Translations under genes and position numbers: made by a program
Shown: piece after piece, positions 34,816 through 43,619 of the stretch
Layout: every line of letters begins with the position of its first letter
How positions within the stretch are numbered: the stretch's first letter is position 1
Source of the DNA: Asticcacaulis currens
GTDB lineage: Bacteria; Pseudomonadota; Alphaproteobacteria; Caulobacterales; Caulobacteraceae
Direction: 5' to 3'
DNA length: 64,000 nucleotides
NCBI RefSeq assembly: GCF_028550395.1
Contig: NZ_JAQQKW010000001.1
Coordinates: 620,001 to 684,000, forward strand
Notes under the pieces: generated by a model
Told to the model about the DNA's origin: nothing
Database searches by the model: none
What the model saw: only the letters and a program-made list of their open reading frames with translations

Positions 34816-36213
34816 CTAAAGCCCTTGCTCCAGCACGCGCCGGAACAGGGACAGCTTGGTTTCGGTTTCGCGCCGTTCGTCGGCCGGGACGGAATCGGCG
34901 ACGATGCCGCCGCCGGCACTGACTCTCAACTGCCATTTGCCCTGTGGATTGCGTTCAAAAGCCGCGGTGCGGATCAGCACATTGGAATCCATCGCGCCCG
35001 ATGCATCGACCCAGAACAGCGACCCACAATAGGGACCGCGCGGCGCTTCCAGCGCCTGAATGACCTTCATCGCCTGCACCTTCGGAGCGCCGGAAATCGA
35101 CCCGGGCGGGAAGGTGGCCATCAGGACGTCGGCGGGCGTGTATCCTGCCTTCAGTTGCGCTGTCACGACCGACACCAGGTGGTGGACGTTCGGGTAGGAT
35201 TCCAGCGCATTCAGGGCCTCAACCCGAACTGATCCGACCTTTGCCACTTTCGACAGGTCGTGCCGCATCAGATCGACGATCATCAGGTTTTCAGCGCGGT
35301 CCTTGTCACTGTTCATAAGATCCTGACCGAGGGCCGCGTCGGCTTGTGGCGTGTGCCCGCGCGGGCGCGTCCCCTTTATCGGTCGGGTTTCCATGCGTCC
35401 GTCGGCGTCTAGTCGGATAAAGCGCTCGGGGCTGTTCGACACGACGGCGCGCTCACCGAAGCGCACGAAGGCTCCGAAGGGACTGGCACCGGCTTCGCTC
35501 AAGGCCTGCAAAACCTGCTCAGGGGTCACGCCAGACTTCAATGCCCCACGCCAGCCTCGCGCCAGATTGGCCTGAAACAAATCGCCGGCGTGAATTTTCC
35601 CCACCAACGTCCCCACCTTGGTCTCAAAATCTGCGTCCGGCGTTTCGCTGATCAGTGGCGCGTCCATCAGGGCGGCGGGTTGTGGGCCGGAGGCTGCGGT
35701 CTCGGTCTGCGCTGCCAGGGCCTCCGCTCGCTGACGCGCCTCCTCCGGTGTCGTCCCGCGTCCCAGAACCAGACACCGCTTCTGATGCAGATCGAAGGCC
35801 AGAACCGCAGAAAAGCGCATCAGCACCAGTTCAGGCCACGCGTCCTGTCCCAGATGAAAGGCGCGCTTCGCCAGGTTCTCCAGCCGTGGCCCCAGTTCAA
35901 ACCCGGCCAGCCCGATCAGGCCGCCAGTGAAGGGCGGCCGGTCTCCCGGATCGTCGGCGTGGATAACTGTATCGCACAGAACCTGCGTGCAGGCGCAGCG
36001 AAGCACCTCTTCCGGTCGGCGCGTGTCGTCGAAGGCGAACACCTCCGTCTCATCGGGGGCCAGGCATAGCCACGACCAGCGCCCCAGCGCTCCGCCATCG
36101 GACAGGAAACCCGCGCATTGATCCGATGTCAGCACAGTCCCGAAAAAGGTTTCGGGGGGCTGGTAAGGCAGACAGAGACTGTGCAGATACTCAGGCGGGG
36201 CGGGGGTCATCAT
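34816..36213 (-). CDS. pabB: Aminodeoxychorismate synthase component I
   Basis: The 465-residue enzyme converts chorismate and ammonia to 4-amino-4-deoxychorismate on the way to p-aminobenzoate and folate. The chorismate-binding domain has GDLFQANLARGW, ETRPIKGTRPRG and TFPPGSISGAPKVQAM. The lysine in PIKGT identifies PabB rather than anthranilate synthase, which has alanine there. The partner glutaminase (pabA) and lyase (pabC) genes are not next to it. The stop lies three bases from that of the convergent pseudopilin gene. Confidence 0.92.
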   Translation of the reverse strand: MMTPAPPEYLHSLCLPYQPPETFFGTVLTSDQCAGFLSDGGALGRWSWLCLAPDETEVFAFDDTRRPEEVLRCACTQVLCDTVIHADDPGDRPPFTGGLIGLAGFELGPRLENLAKRAFHLGQDAWPELVLMRFSAVLAFDLHQKRCLVLGRGTTPEEARQRAEALAAQTETAASGPQPAALMDAPLISETPDADFETKVGTLVGKIHAGDLFQANLARGWRGALKSGVTPEQVLQALSEAGASPFGAFVRFGERAVVSNSPERFIRLDADGRMETRPIKGTRPRGHTPQADAALGQDLMNSDKDRAENLMIVDLMRHDLSKVAKVGSVRVEALNALESYPNVHHLVSVVTAQLKAGYTPADVLMATFPPGSISGAPKVQAMKVIQALEAPRGPYCGSLFWVDASGAMDSNVLIRTAAFERNPQGKWQLRVSAGGGIVADSVPADERRETETKLSLFRRVLEQGL

Positions 36214-36286
36214 TGTTCACGGCGGGCGGGCTCAACTCTCACGGCAACTTGATTCGCCCGTTAAGCCATTGAGGATCATTATGATT

Positions 36287-36409
36287 GCAGGTTCCGCCAC
36301 ACAAGCCTGTCTTTTCAGACAATCGTTGGCAAGTAGGGCGACTGGCCTATGGATGGAGGTCCATGAGATGTATCCTGACGCCCGGTGCCAAAGCATCGGG
36401 CGTCTTTTT
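36287..36409 (+). ncRNA. Candidate small RNA with its own terminator
   Basis: Between pabB and ctpA (both leftward) lies a plus-strand terminator at 36377-36409 that no rightward gene explains. Upstream there are two small hairpins: TGTCT-TTTC-AGACA at 36308-36321, and ATGGA-TGGAGG-TCCAT at 36349-36364, whose loop exposes GGAGG. The 5' end cannot be placed. A short open frame crosses the region, but it has no matching family and runs through the terminator, so a non-coding transcript is more likely. I do not recognise a known RNA family. Confidence 0.35.
36377..36409 (+). terminator. Orphan plus-strand Rho-independent terminator
   Basis: GACGCCCG pairs with CGGGCGTC across a 12-base loop and is followed by five T. 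No annotated rightward gene ends before it, and the minus strand lacks a T-run. Confidence 0.8.
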
Positions 36410-36444
36410 GTCTCTAATACGCTCCCCGCCCATCGCCGGATGCA

Positions 36445-36470
36445 AAAACCCCCGCCGATGGGCGGGGGCT
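36445..36470 (-). terminator. Rho-independent terminator after ctpA
   Basis: GCCCCCGCC pairs with GGCGGGGGT around ATC on the minus strand and is followed by TTTTTG. It lies 6 bases past the ctpA stop. Confidence 0.9.
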
Positions 36471-36476
36471 TAAGGC

Positions 36477-37934
36477 TTACTTCGGTTTCGACGAGGTAGA
36501 GGACGCAGACGATGCACTGCCCGCCGGGGCCGCAGGAGCCGCCGGCGAGACCGGGCCCGCCTTGGTCTTTCCAGCAAAGCGCTGGGTCGGCGCATCGACC
36601 AGATCCGACATGGCCAGTTTCAGACCGCGCGGGTGGGCCGCCGCCATCTTCACATCGCCGCCATAGTTCAGCACATCGATGGCGCGCGCCAGTTGGAAAT
36701 CGCCCGTCTTGACGTCATAGGAGTCGGGCGGCACTTCGGACACGACGTGCGGTTCCTGACGCTTCTTACCTTCGTCGGCATCGAGCGCGTTCTTGTAGTC
36801 CGCTTCGGAGAAGGAATAGGCGCGGTTGGCGATCACCCTGGCCTGATCGCGCGACTGAGCCACTTCCAGATCAGGTTCGATACCGGTTTTCTGGATCGAG
36901 CGTCCCGACGGCGTGTAATAGCGGGCAATCGTCATCTTCACCGCGCGGTTTTCGCCCAGATTGATGACGCTCTGCACCGAGCCCTTACCAAAGGTGGTCA
37001 GACCGACGGTCGAGGCCCGCTTGTGGTCCTGAAGCGCGCCCGCCACGATTTCCGCCGCCGAGGCCGTCCCCGGATTGGTCAGCACCACGATCGGCTTGCC
37101 GTTCATGATGTCGCCCTTATGGGCCTGATAACGGGTAATGTCGTCCGGCTTGCGCCCGCGCTGCGACACCACTTCGCCGCCTTCGAGGAAGAGGTCGGCG
37201 ACGCCCACCGACTGATCGAGCAGGCCGCCCGGATTGTTGCGCAGGTCAAGGATAAGGCCCTTCATCTGCGGGTTCTTGCTGCGCAGATCGCTCAGGGCGT
37301 CATAGGATTCGCGCGCCGTATTTTCGTTGAAGTTAGAGATGCGCAGATAGCCGTAATCGCCCTCCATGCGCGTCTTGACCGACTTCACATTTATGACTTC
37401 GCGCTTCAGCTTGACGTCGAAGGGTTCGTCCTTGCCTTCGCGATAGATGGTCAGGGTCAGGTCGGTATTGGGCTCGCCCTTCATCTGCGACACGGCCTCA
37501 GTCAGGCGCATCCCAAGAATCGAGGTGCCATTGATGGCGGTAATGAAGTCGCCCGACTGGATGCCCGCCTTCATGGCCGGCGTGTCGTCCATCGGGGTGA
37601 CGACCTTGACCGCGCCGTCTTCGGACTGCACCTCAAGGCCGATGCCGCCGTAGGCGCCCTTCGTGCGTTCCTGAAGATCAGTGAAATCATCCGCCGACAG
37701 GTAGTTGGAATGGGGGTCGAGTGAGGACAGCATCCCCTGAAGCGCGGCTTCGATCAGCTTTTTGTCGTCCACCTCAACCACATAGTTCTGCTTGACCAGC
37801 GCCACCACGTCGCCAAACAGCTCAAGCATTTCATAGGTATCGGACTTGGGCGAAAAGGCCGGCTGATTGGCGTAGGCCACCGCACCGATGCTCAGGGCCA
37901 GAGCGGCGACGCCGCCCAGGAAGTAATTTCTCAT
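36477..37934 (-). CDS. ctpA: Carboxyl-terminal processing protease CtpA (S41 family)
   Basis: A 485-residue periplasmic serine protease. A signal sequence or anchor covers residues 1-22 (LGGVAALALSIGAVAYA). A helical N-terminal segment comes before a PDZ domain (about 90-170; DDTPAMKAGIQSGDFITAINGTSI). The S41 catalytic block is LILDLRNNPGGLLDQSVGVADLFL, then NPGTASAAEIVAGALQDHKRA with the serine, and TTFGKGSVQSV with the lysine. The C-terminus is Ala/Ser/Pro-rich, a low-complexity tail. The ATG at 37934 follows AGAGGAC. It is followed by a terminator and preceded by the EnvC-like gene, with which it probably shares a transcript. Confidence 0.92.
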   Translation of the reverse strand: MRNYFLGGVAALALSIGAVAYANQPAFSPKSDTYEMLELFGDVVALVKQNYVVEVDDKKLIEAALQGMLSSLDPHSNYLSADDFTDLQERTKGAYGGIGLEVQSEDGAVKVVTPMDDTPAMKAGIQSGDFITAINGTSILGMRLTEAVSQMKGEPNTDLTLTIYREGKDEPFDVKLKREVINVKSVKTRMEGDYGYLRISNFNENTARESYDALSDLRSKNPQMKGLILDLRNNPGGLLDQSVGVADLFLEGGEVVSQRGRKPDDITRYQAHKGDIMNGKPIVVLTNPGTASAAEIVAGALQDHKRASTVGLTTFGKGSVQSVINLGENRAVKMTIARYYTPSGRSIQKTGIEPDLEVAQSRDQARVIANRAYSFSEADYKNALDADEGKKRQEPHVVSEVPPDSYDVKTGDFQLARAIDVLNYGGDVKMAAAHPRGLKLAMSDLVDAPTQRFAGKTKAGPVSPAAPAAPAGSASSASSTSSKPK

Positions 37935-38044
37935 ATAGTCCTCTTTGGAGCCACCTGGCTCCGTAATGGTCACCGCCCAACGGACGGTGGCACAGACGCT
38001 CACTCCCCATACTACAGGCTTTTAATGTGGCGTAAACAGGGCCT

Positions 38045-39184
38045 TTACAGCTTGCTCAGATCGAAGCCGGTGGCCGGGTTGACAGGGTTCTCGCCCTTGC
38101 GCAGCTCCATGTAGAAGACCGTCGGCTTATCGGTCAGATTGGGTGTGCGCCCAAGGGGTTCGCCCCTGGCCACGGTGCGGTTGGGATCGACATAGACGCG
38201 CCCCAGCCCAGTCATGACGACCCGATACTCATTGCCGATATCCAGAATGATCACCTGCCCATATCCGTTCAGCGGTCCGGCATATTCGATGCGGCCATTG
38301 CCGGGGCTGCGCACCTGTGCCCCCGGCGAGGTTTTCAACCGCAGCCCCCGGCTCGTCTGACCGTCCACCGTCTCGCCATAGCTGGCGGCCTTTTCGCCGA
38401 CGACGGGCAGTTGCAAGTCCAGCGTGCGGCTCTGGGCCGGGCGCAGGGGTGAGGGCAGGCCCAGCAGGGTCCGCTGCCTGGCCTCGAGCTCCAGATTGCG
38501 CGCCTCAATGGCGTCGGCTTCGCGCAGAAGCTGGTCCTCCAGCGCCGCCCGATCGGCCATCAGGGTTTCAAGCTGCTTTTGCTGCTCCGACACGTCGCTT
38601 TCGGAAATAAACAGTGCCTCGTTCTGCAAGGCCGCCTCACGACGCACACGGATCAGGTTGCGGTTTTCCTCCGACAGGACAGCCGCGCGCTTTTTCAGCT
38701 CCGGCGTAATCTCTTTTAGCAATATGGCCGCGATCACCGCGTCATTGGCCTTGCGCGTCGAAACGAAAATCGTCGGTGGCGGGTTGCGCGAATAGATCTG
38801 TAAGGCGCTTAGCAACCGCGCCTGCTTGTTGCGCAACGTCCCCAGCCGTCGTGTCATATCGGCCTCAAGCAAGCTCAGCGTCTCTAACCGTGCCCGATAA
38901 ATCGCTGCGCGCTTTTCCGACGCGCCCTGCGTGCGGGCAATGTCGATCATCTGCGACCGCAGGCGTTCCATTTCCTGCGCGATCTCCCGCGCCGATTGAT
39001 GTTTTTGCTCGCGCTTGCGGGCGTTGGTGCGCAACTCCGCCCCCAGCGTGTCCAACTCGGTCTGCGCCTGCTTGCTTAAGGGCTTCTGCACAGGCTGCGC
39101 ACCCACCGTGCCCGTGCACAACAGCACGAGCAGCGTCAGCGCCGCCGGCTTTGCGGCACGCAGCAGGGCAGGGTAAGGGATCAT
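38045..39184 (-). CDS. EnvC-like murein hydrolase activator with degenerate LytM domain
   Basis: A 379-residue exported protein. A signal peptide ends near residue 30 (LCTGTVGA). A long coiled-coil region (residues about 35-245; KREQKHQSAREIAQEMERLR) precedes a C-terminal M23/LytM domain. The catalytic HxxxD and HxH motifs are missing: the LytM region reads RVVMTGLGRVYVD and VFYMELRKG where active enzymes keep histidines. This matches EnvC, which activates amidases for cell separation rather than cutting peptidoglycan itself. The amidase is not in the window. It sits 110 bases upstream of ctpA on the same strand, a pairing often seen in alphaproteobacteria. Confidence 0.88.
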   Translation of the reverse strand: MIPYPALLRAAKPAALTLLVLLCTGTVGAQPVQKPLSKQAQTELDTLGAELRTNARKREQKHQSAREIAQEMERLRSQMIDIARTQGASEKRAAIYRARLETLSLLEADMTRRLGTLRNKQARLLSALQIYSRNPPPTIFVSTRKANDAVIAAILLKEITPELKKRAAVLSEENRNLIRVRREAALQNEALFISESDVSEQQKQLETLMADRAALEDQLLREADAIEARNLELEARQRTLLGLPSPLRPAQSRTLDLQLPVVGEKAASYGETVDGQTSRGLRLKTSPGAQVRSPGNGRIEYAGPLNGYGQVIILDIGNEYRVVMTGLGRVYVDPNRTVARGEPLGRTPNLTDKPTVFYMELRKGENPVNPATGFDLSKL

Positions 39185-39309
39185 CGGCTCAGGCTAAAGG
39201 GAGAAGGTTAATTCGCCGTTAGGGGAGGTTAACCTAAATCCGTTCTCAGGAAGGATCAGGACCACGGCGGTACATTCCCATATCTCATCGTCGGGTGTAA
39301 ACTGCCCCC

Positions 39310-41487
39310 ATGAACAGACCGACCCCCAAACCCGTTGTCGGCGGTGGTGCCAAGAAGGTGCTCTACGCCCTGAAGACCGCCACGCGCATCGGCCTCGACA
39401 ACACGGCCAAGGCCCTGACGGCCAAGAATGCCTGCAAGGCCTGCGCGCTGGGTATGGGCGGGCAGAAGGGCGGCATGACCAATGAGGCGGGTGAATTCCC
39501 CTCAGTGTGCAACAAGTCCATTCAGGCGCAATCGACCGATATTCAGCCGGGTATCCCGCCAGAGGTGATTGACCACAGCCTGTCGGACCTGCGCGAGCTG
39601 GACGGTCATGAGCTGGAGCATCTGGGGAGGCTGGCCTTTCCCATCTATAAGGCGGCCGGCTCGGACCGCTATGTGCCGGTGGACTGGGACTTTGCGCTCG
39701 ATCTGGCGGCGCAGCGGTTTGCCGCGACGAAGCCCGAGCGAAGCTTCTTCTACTCATCGGGGCGTTCGTCGAACGAGGCGGGGTTCGTGCTGCAACTGCT
39801 GGCGCGTCTTTATGGCACCAACAATGTCAATAACTGCTCCTACTACTGTCATCAGGCGACGGGGGTCGGGCTCGACAGCACCATCGGCACCGGCACGGCG
39901 ACGGTGGAGATGGAAGACCTCGACCGCTGCGATTTCATTCTGGTTATCGGGGCCAATCCGTCGTCCAATCACCCGCGCTTTATCCACAAACTCAAAGGGG
40001 TGCGCGATCGCGGCGGCGAGGTCGTGGTCATCAACCCGGCCAAGGAGCCCGGGCTGGTGCGCTTTGCCCTGCCGAAGAACGTGAAGTCGATGGTATCGGG
40101 CGGCGACTGGATCGCCTCTGACTATCTGCAACCCCGCATCGGGTCGGACCTTGCCGTAGTGAAGGGGCTGATCAAGGCGGTCCTGGAGAATGGGGCGCAG
40201 GACGACGATTTTATAGCCGATCATACAGAGGGTTTTGCGGCCCTGCGCGCCGATATTGCGGCCACCGCATGGGCGGAAATCGAGGCGCGTACGGGTCTAA
40301 CTCAGGCGGATATTGAACGTGTAGCGGGTATTTATTCGCGGGCTAAGTCGGCGGTGATCGCCTGGGGCATGGGGATTACGCACCATTTGAACGGCGTCGA
40401 TAATGTCGAATATATCGCCAATCTGTGCCTGGTGCGCGGGCAGATTGGACGGCCGGGCGCCGGACTCCTGCCTCTACGGGGTCATTCCAATGTACAGGGC
40501 ATAGGCACTATCGGTGTCAAGCCCGTGCTGGCGGCTGAAGTGATGGCACGCATGGAAGAGACCCTGGGGGTTGCTCTGCCGCGCGAAAAAGGCCTCGACA
40601 CCATGCGCGGCATGGAGGCGGCGCATCGCGGAGAGATCGACGCCGCCCTTATCATGGGCGGTAACCTGTACGAGGCCAATCCTAACAGCGCCTTTGCCGA
40701 GGCGGCCTTTGCGCGCATCGGCTTCAAGCTGTTCCTGACCACCACGCTCAATCGCGGCCACGTCCACGGTCACGACGACAGCGAAGCCCTGATCCTGCCC
40801 GTCACCGCGCGCGACGAGGAGTGGCAGCCGACGACCCAGGAATCCATGTTCAACTTCGTGCGCCTAAGTGACGGCGGCATCTGCCGCCTAAAGTCGGTTC
40901 GGCCGGAAACGGAGATATTGTGCGAGCTGGCGCGGCGGCTCCTGCCAGACAGTCCGGTCGATTTCGAGGCCTTCAAACAGCACCGCACTATCCGCGAAGC
41001 CATTGCGCGCATCGTGCCGGGTCTGGAGGATCTGGCGGATATCGACATCGCCAAACGCGAATTCCATATCCGCGGACGCATTCTGCACGCACCAGAGTTC
41101 AAAACCAAATCGGGGCGCGCGCACTTTGTCGTGCGCGACCTGCCTCCGGTGAAGGGGGGACTGCTTCTGACCACGGTGCGCTCAGAAGGGCAGTTCAACT
41201 CGATCATCTATGAACGTACCGACAGCTATCGTGGCATGGACCGCCTGGACGTGATGATGAACGCCGAAGACATGGCCGGGCTTGGTCTCAGAGACGGCGA
41301 CGCCGTGGTGGTGGAGTCCGAACACGGCCTGATGAACGGCGCGCGGGTGCGGGTCTTCGATCTGGCGCGCGGCTCGGTTATGGCCTACTACCCCGAAGCC
41401 AATGTGCTGACCGCTACGGCGGTCGACCCGCGTAGCCGCACCCCGTCCTTCAAGGCCACGCCTGTGCAGGTGCGAAAAAACGCCTAA
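39310..41487 (+). CDS. FdhF/YdeP-type molybdopterin oxidoreductase
   Basis: A 725-residue molybdenum or tungsten enzyme of the formate dehydrogenase-like alpha subunit family (YdeP branch). The N-terminal part has only three cysteines near the expected 4Fe-4S site: CKAC at 42-45 and C67 (PSVCNKS). The molybdopterin-binding core shows SGRSSNEAGFVLQLLARLYGTNN, DFILVIGANPSSNHPRF and LLPLRGHSNVQGIGTIGV. The C-terminal dinucleotide-binding barrel begins at LLLTTVRSEGQFNSIIYERTD. No accessory subunit or FdhD is next to it. Its cofactor genes moaA, moaB and moeA lie about 4 kb downstream. Substrate unknown. Confidence 0.88.
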   Translation: MNRPTPKPVVGGGAKKVLYALKTATRIGLDNTAKALTAKNACKACALGMGGQKGGMTNEAGEFPSVCNKSIQAQSTDIQPGIPPEVIDHSLSDLRELDGHELEHLGRLAFPIYKAAGSDRYVPVDWDFALDLAAQRFAATKPERSFFYSSGRSSNEAGFVLQLLARLYGTNNVNNCSYYCHQATGVGLDSTIGTGTATVEMEDLDRCDFILVIGANPSSNHPRFIHKLKGVRDRGGEVVVINPAKEPGLVRFALPKNVKSMVSGGDWIASDYLQPRIGSDLAVVKGLIKAVLENGAQDDDFIADHTEGFAALRADIAATAWAEIEARTGLTQADIERVAGIYSRAKSAVIAWGMGITHHLNGVDNVEYIANLCLVRGQIGRPGAGLLPLRGHSNVQGIGTIGVKPVLAAEVMARMEETLGVALPREKGLDTMRGMEAAHRGEIDAALIMGGNLYEANPNSAFAEAAFARIGFKLFLTTTLNRGHVHGHDDSEALILPVTARDEEWQPTTQESMFNFVRLSDGGICRLKSVRPETEILCELARRLLPDSPVDFEAFKQHRTIREAIARIVPGLEDLADIDIAKREFHIRGRILHAPEFKTKSGRAHFVVRDLPPVKGGLLLTTVRSEGQFNSIIYERTDSYRGMDRLDVMMNAEDMAGLGLRDGDAVVVESEHGLMNGARVRVFDLARGSVMAYYPEANVLTATAVDPRSRTPSFKATPVQVRKNA

Positions 41488-41556
41488 CCTTCCCTTGTAA
41501 TCTCTCTGTCACCATCCCTAATGATAATAGGCGCGGACAGACGGATGGGGGCACAG

Positions 41557-42384
41557 ATGAAAACGCTGATGATGTGGATCAGGCGGTTGCTTATGGCGCT
41601 GATCCTGATGGCGGGTCTGGCCTATGCCGGGGCCTGTGGCTACCTGTTTGTGGTGCAACGCGACAAGCTCTACATAACGCCGCACGCCGATATTCGTCCA
41701 AACGTCTCTGAAGTGCCCGGCATCCGGGATATTCGCTTGAAAACCCCCGATGGCGAGACGCTTCAGGCCTGGTATCTGCCGCCGGCGCACGGGCGGCCCC
41801 TTTATCTTTTCTTCGGCGGACAAGGGCGACCGCTGGACCAACAAAGCCACCGCTATGTCGAAATGCACAAACGCGGTGACGGCTTCCTGGCTCTGGCCTA
41901 TCGCGGCTTTTCGGCTTCAACGGGAACGCCGACCGAAGACGGTCTGTTCATGGATGGACTGGTCGCCTACGACTGGCTGAAACAGTCAGGCTATCAGCCG
42001 CAACAGATCGTCATTCACGGTCATTCACTCGGCTCAGGTGTGGCGACCTACGTGGCAACCCAGCGTCCCGCCAAAGGCCTGATCCTCGAAGCCCCGTTCA
42101 CGGCGGCGTCCGACGTGGCGCAGGAGCGTTACCCCTACATACCGGTGCAATGGCTGATGCTGGACAAGTTTGCTAACCGCGACCGCATCGGCTTTGTGCA
42201 TATGCCGATCCTGATTGTGCACGGCGACCGCGACGACATGATCCCCTTTGCGCACGGTGAGCATTTGTACGCGCTGGCCCCGCAACCCAAGACCTTCAAA
42301 CGTATGGCGGGCGAAGGCCATTCGACCCTCACCCGCACCGGTATCTATGGCGTTTATGACAACTGGCTTAGCTCACTTCACTAA
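41557..42384 (+). CDS. Membrane-anchored alpha/beta hydrolase
   Basis: A 275-residue hydrolase with one N-terminal membrane helix (WIRRLLMALILMAGLAYAGACGYLF, residues 7-31). The nucleophile elbow GHSLG is at 155-159 (Ser157). The acid is Asp in LIVHGDRDDMIP and the histidine is in GEGHSTLTR. The active domain probably faces the periplasm. The ATG at 41557 is preferred because GGGGG lies six bases upstream; in-frame starts at 41545 and 41521 exist. It is related to bacterial BEM46-like (ABHD13/17) proteins, whose natural substrates are mostly unknown. It overlaps the convergent Yip1 gene by 12 bases. Confidence 0.82.
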   Translation: MKTLMMWIRRLLMALILMAGLAYAGACGYLFVVQRDKLYITPHADIRPNVSEVPGIRDIRLKTPDGETLQAWYLPPAHGRPLYLFFGGQGRPLDQQSHRYVEMHKRGDGFLALAYRGFSASTGTPTEDGLFMDGLVAYDWLKQSGYQPQQIVIHGHSLGSGVATYVATQRPAKGLILEAPFTAASDVAQERYPYIPVQWLMLDKFANRDRIGFVHMPILIVHGDRDDMIPFAHGEHLYALAPQPKTFKRMAGEGHSTLTRTGIYGVYDNWLSSLH

Positions 42385-43548
42385 GCTAAGCGCCTGACCC
42401 TCGTTGATTGCGGCCACGGCGGCCTTTAACGTTGCCATATCGGCATTGCCGCTGGCCTCTATCACCAGCCGCTCACCAATGACCACCGAATAGCTCCCCG
42501 ACTGCGAATCCCCATCCCACTTCTCGCTGATAATCTTGCCCTTGTCCGAGTGGACCTTTTCGTAGCTGTTGCCGCTCTGGCTGGACGAAGAGACGTTCAT
42601 CGCCGTGCCAAAGGCTGCCAGCGCCCCCATTGCCCCGATGTCAGACACCTTCAGCTCAACGCGCTTGTCGCCCTGCGCATAGACGGCGTGTGCCTCCGAG
42701 GCCGAATAGCTGCCCGTACCGCCGCCCGAGGCCCCCGCCTCGCTCTTGGCCGCGCCGATGAAGGTGGCAGGCAGCAGGGCATCAAGCTTGGCCGGCTCCA
42801 CCGCCGGGGTGGCCTTGCCCTCTTCCATGGCCTTGGCCGCGGCCTCCATCTTCTTCGCGGCCGCTTCAAGGTCGTTACCATTAACCTGCACCGAGCCGTT
42901 GGGCGTGTCGACCTTCATCTGACCGGTCAGGTTCGGTGCCCCGCCCGCCATCATCCTAGTTGCCATAATTGCTCCGGTGATGCCGCCGATGATCAGTTGA
43001 ATGACGATCATGACCACGACGACAACCGCCGTGTAACCCATGCTTTTTTCTTTGGGCGACTGCATAAGGCGCGGCAAGCCGGTGTACAGCAGGTAGAGAC
43101 CATAAAGCCCCAGCAGACCCAATACCCCCAGCATCGGCAGCAGGGCAAAAATCCCCGCCAGCCACCCCGCTGTCATCGCGTAGGACGCGACCTTGAAGGC
43201 CTGCACATCGTTTTTGACGCCGCCAAAATTGGGGGCCAGCGCGTTGATAACAAAGGCAGCGATGTAGACCGACACGATCGACAGCACATAGCCCAGCACC
43301 GCGATGATCAGGCCGCTGACGACCGGCAGTTTGCTACTAATGCCCATAAAGGACATGCCGACCAGACTGTTGCCGACAAAGCCGGCAATGGCCGGGATGG
43401 CCGCCAAAATCATCACATAGCCGGTGGTGAGGGCGGCCTTGCTGGTGGGCTCAGAGGCGATTGTTTCCCACTCTGGCGACGGGCGCAGCAAGATGCCCCT
43501 GATGCGGTCCAGGATCGGCGGACGGGTGGTGGCTTCGACGGTCGACAT
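42373..43548 (-). CDS. Yip1-domain inner-membrane protein with C-terminal soluble domain
   Basis: A 391-residue protein. The first 200 residues are a Yip1 domain with about five helices (GYVMILAAIPAIAGFVGN, GLIIAVLGYVLSIVSVYIAAFVINALAP, GIFALLPMLGVLGLLGLYGLYLLYTGLP, AVVVVVMIVIQLIIGGITGAIM). A charged alanine-lysine-rich linker (AAAKKMEAAAKAMEEGKA) leads to a C-terminal beta-rich domain (VELKVSDIGAMGALAAFG, GSYSVVIGERLVIEASG). Function in bacteria is not established. It is followed by moeA on the same strand 71 bases away, but no functional link is evident. Confidence 0.8.
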   Translation of the reverse strand: MSTVEATTRPPILDRIRGILLRPSPEWETIASEPTSKAALTTGYVMILAAIPAIAGFVGNSLVGMSFMGISSKLPVVSGLIIAVLGYVLSIVSVYIAAFVINALAPNFGGVKNDVQAFKVASYAMTAGWLAGIFALLPMLGVLGLLGLYGLYLLYTGLPRLMQSPKEKSMGYTAVVVVVMIVIQLIIGGITGAIMATRMMAGGAPNLTGQMKVDTPNGSVQVNGNDLEAAAKKMEAAAKAMEEGKATPAVEPAKLDALLPATFIGAAKSEAGASGGGTGSYSASEAHAVYAQGDKRVELKVSDIGAMGALAAFGTAMNVSSSSQSGNSYEKVHSDKGKIISEKWDGDSQSGSYSVVIGERLVIEASGNADMATLKAAVAAINEGQALSLVK

Positions 43549-43619
43549 GAAAACTCCCCTGAGAGGTGAAAAAGTGATGCATAGTCGGTCAGCCGATGGC
43601 CGGGGTCAATCGCGTGTTT

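Noticed and set aside
36269-36499. 76-codon plus-strand frame in the pabB-ctpA gap
   Set aside because: It runs through the orphan terminator and into the ctpA terminator, has no family match and no convincing ribosome binding site.
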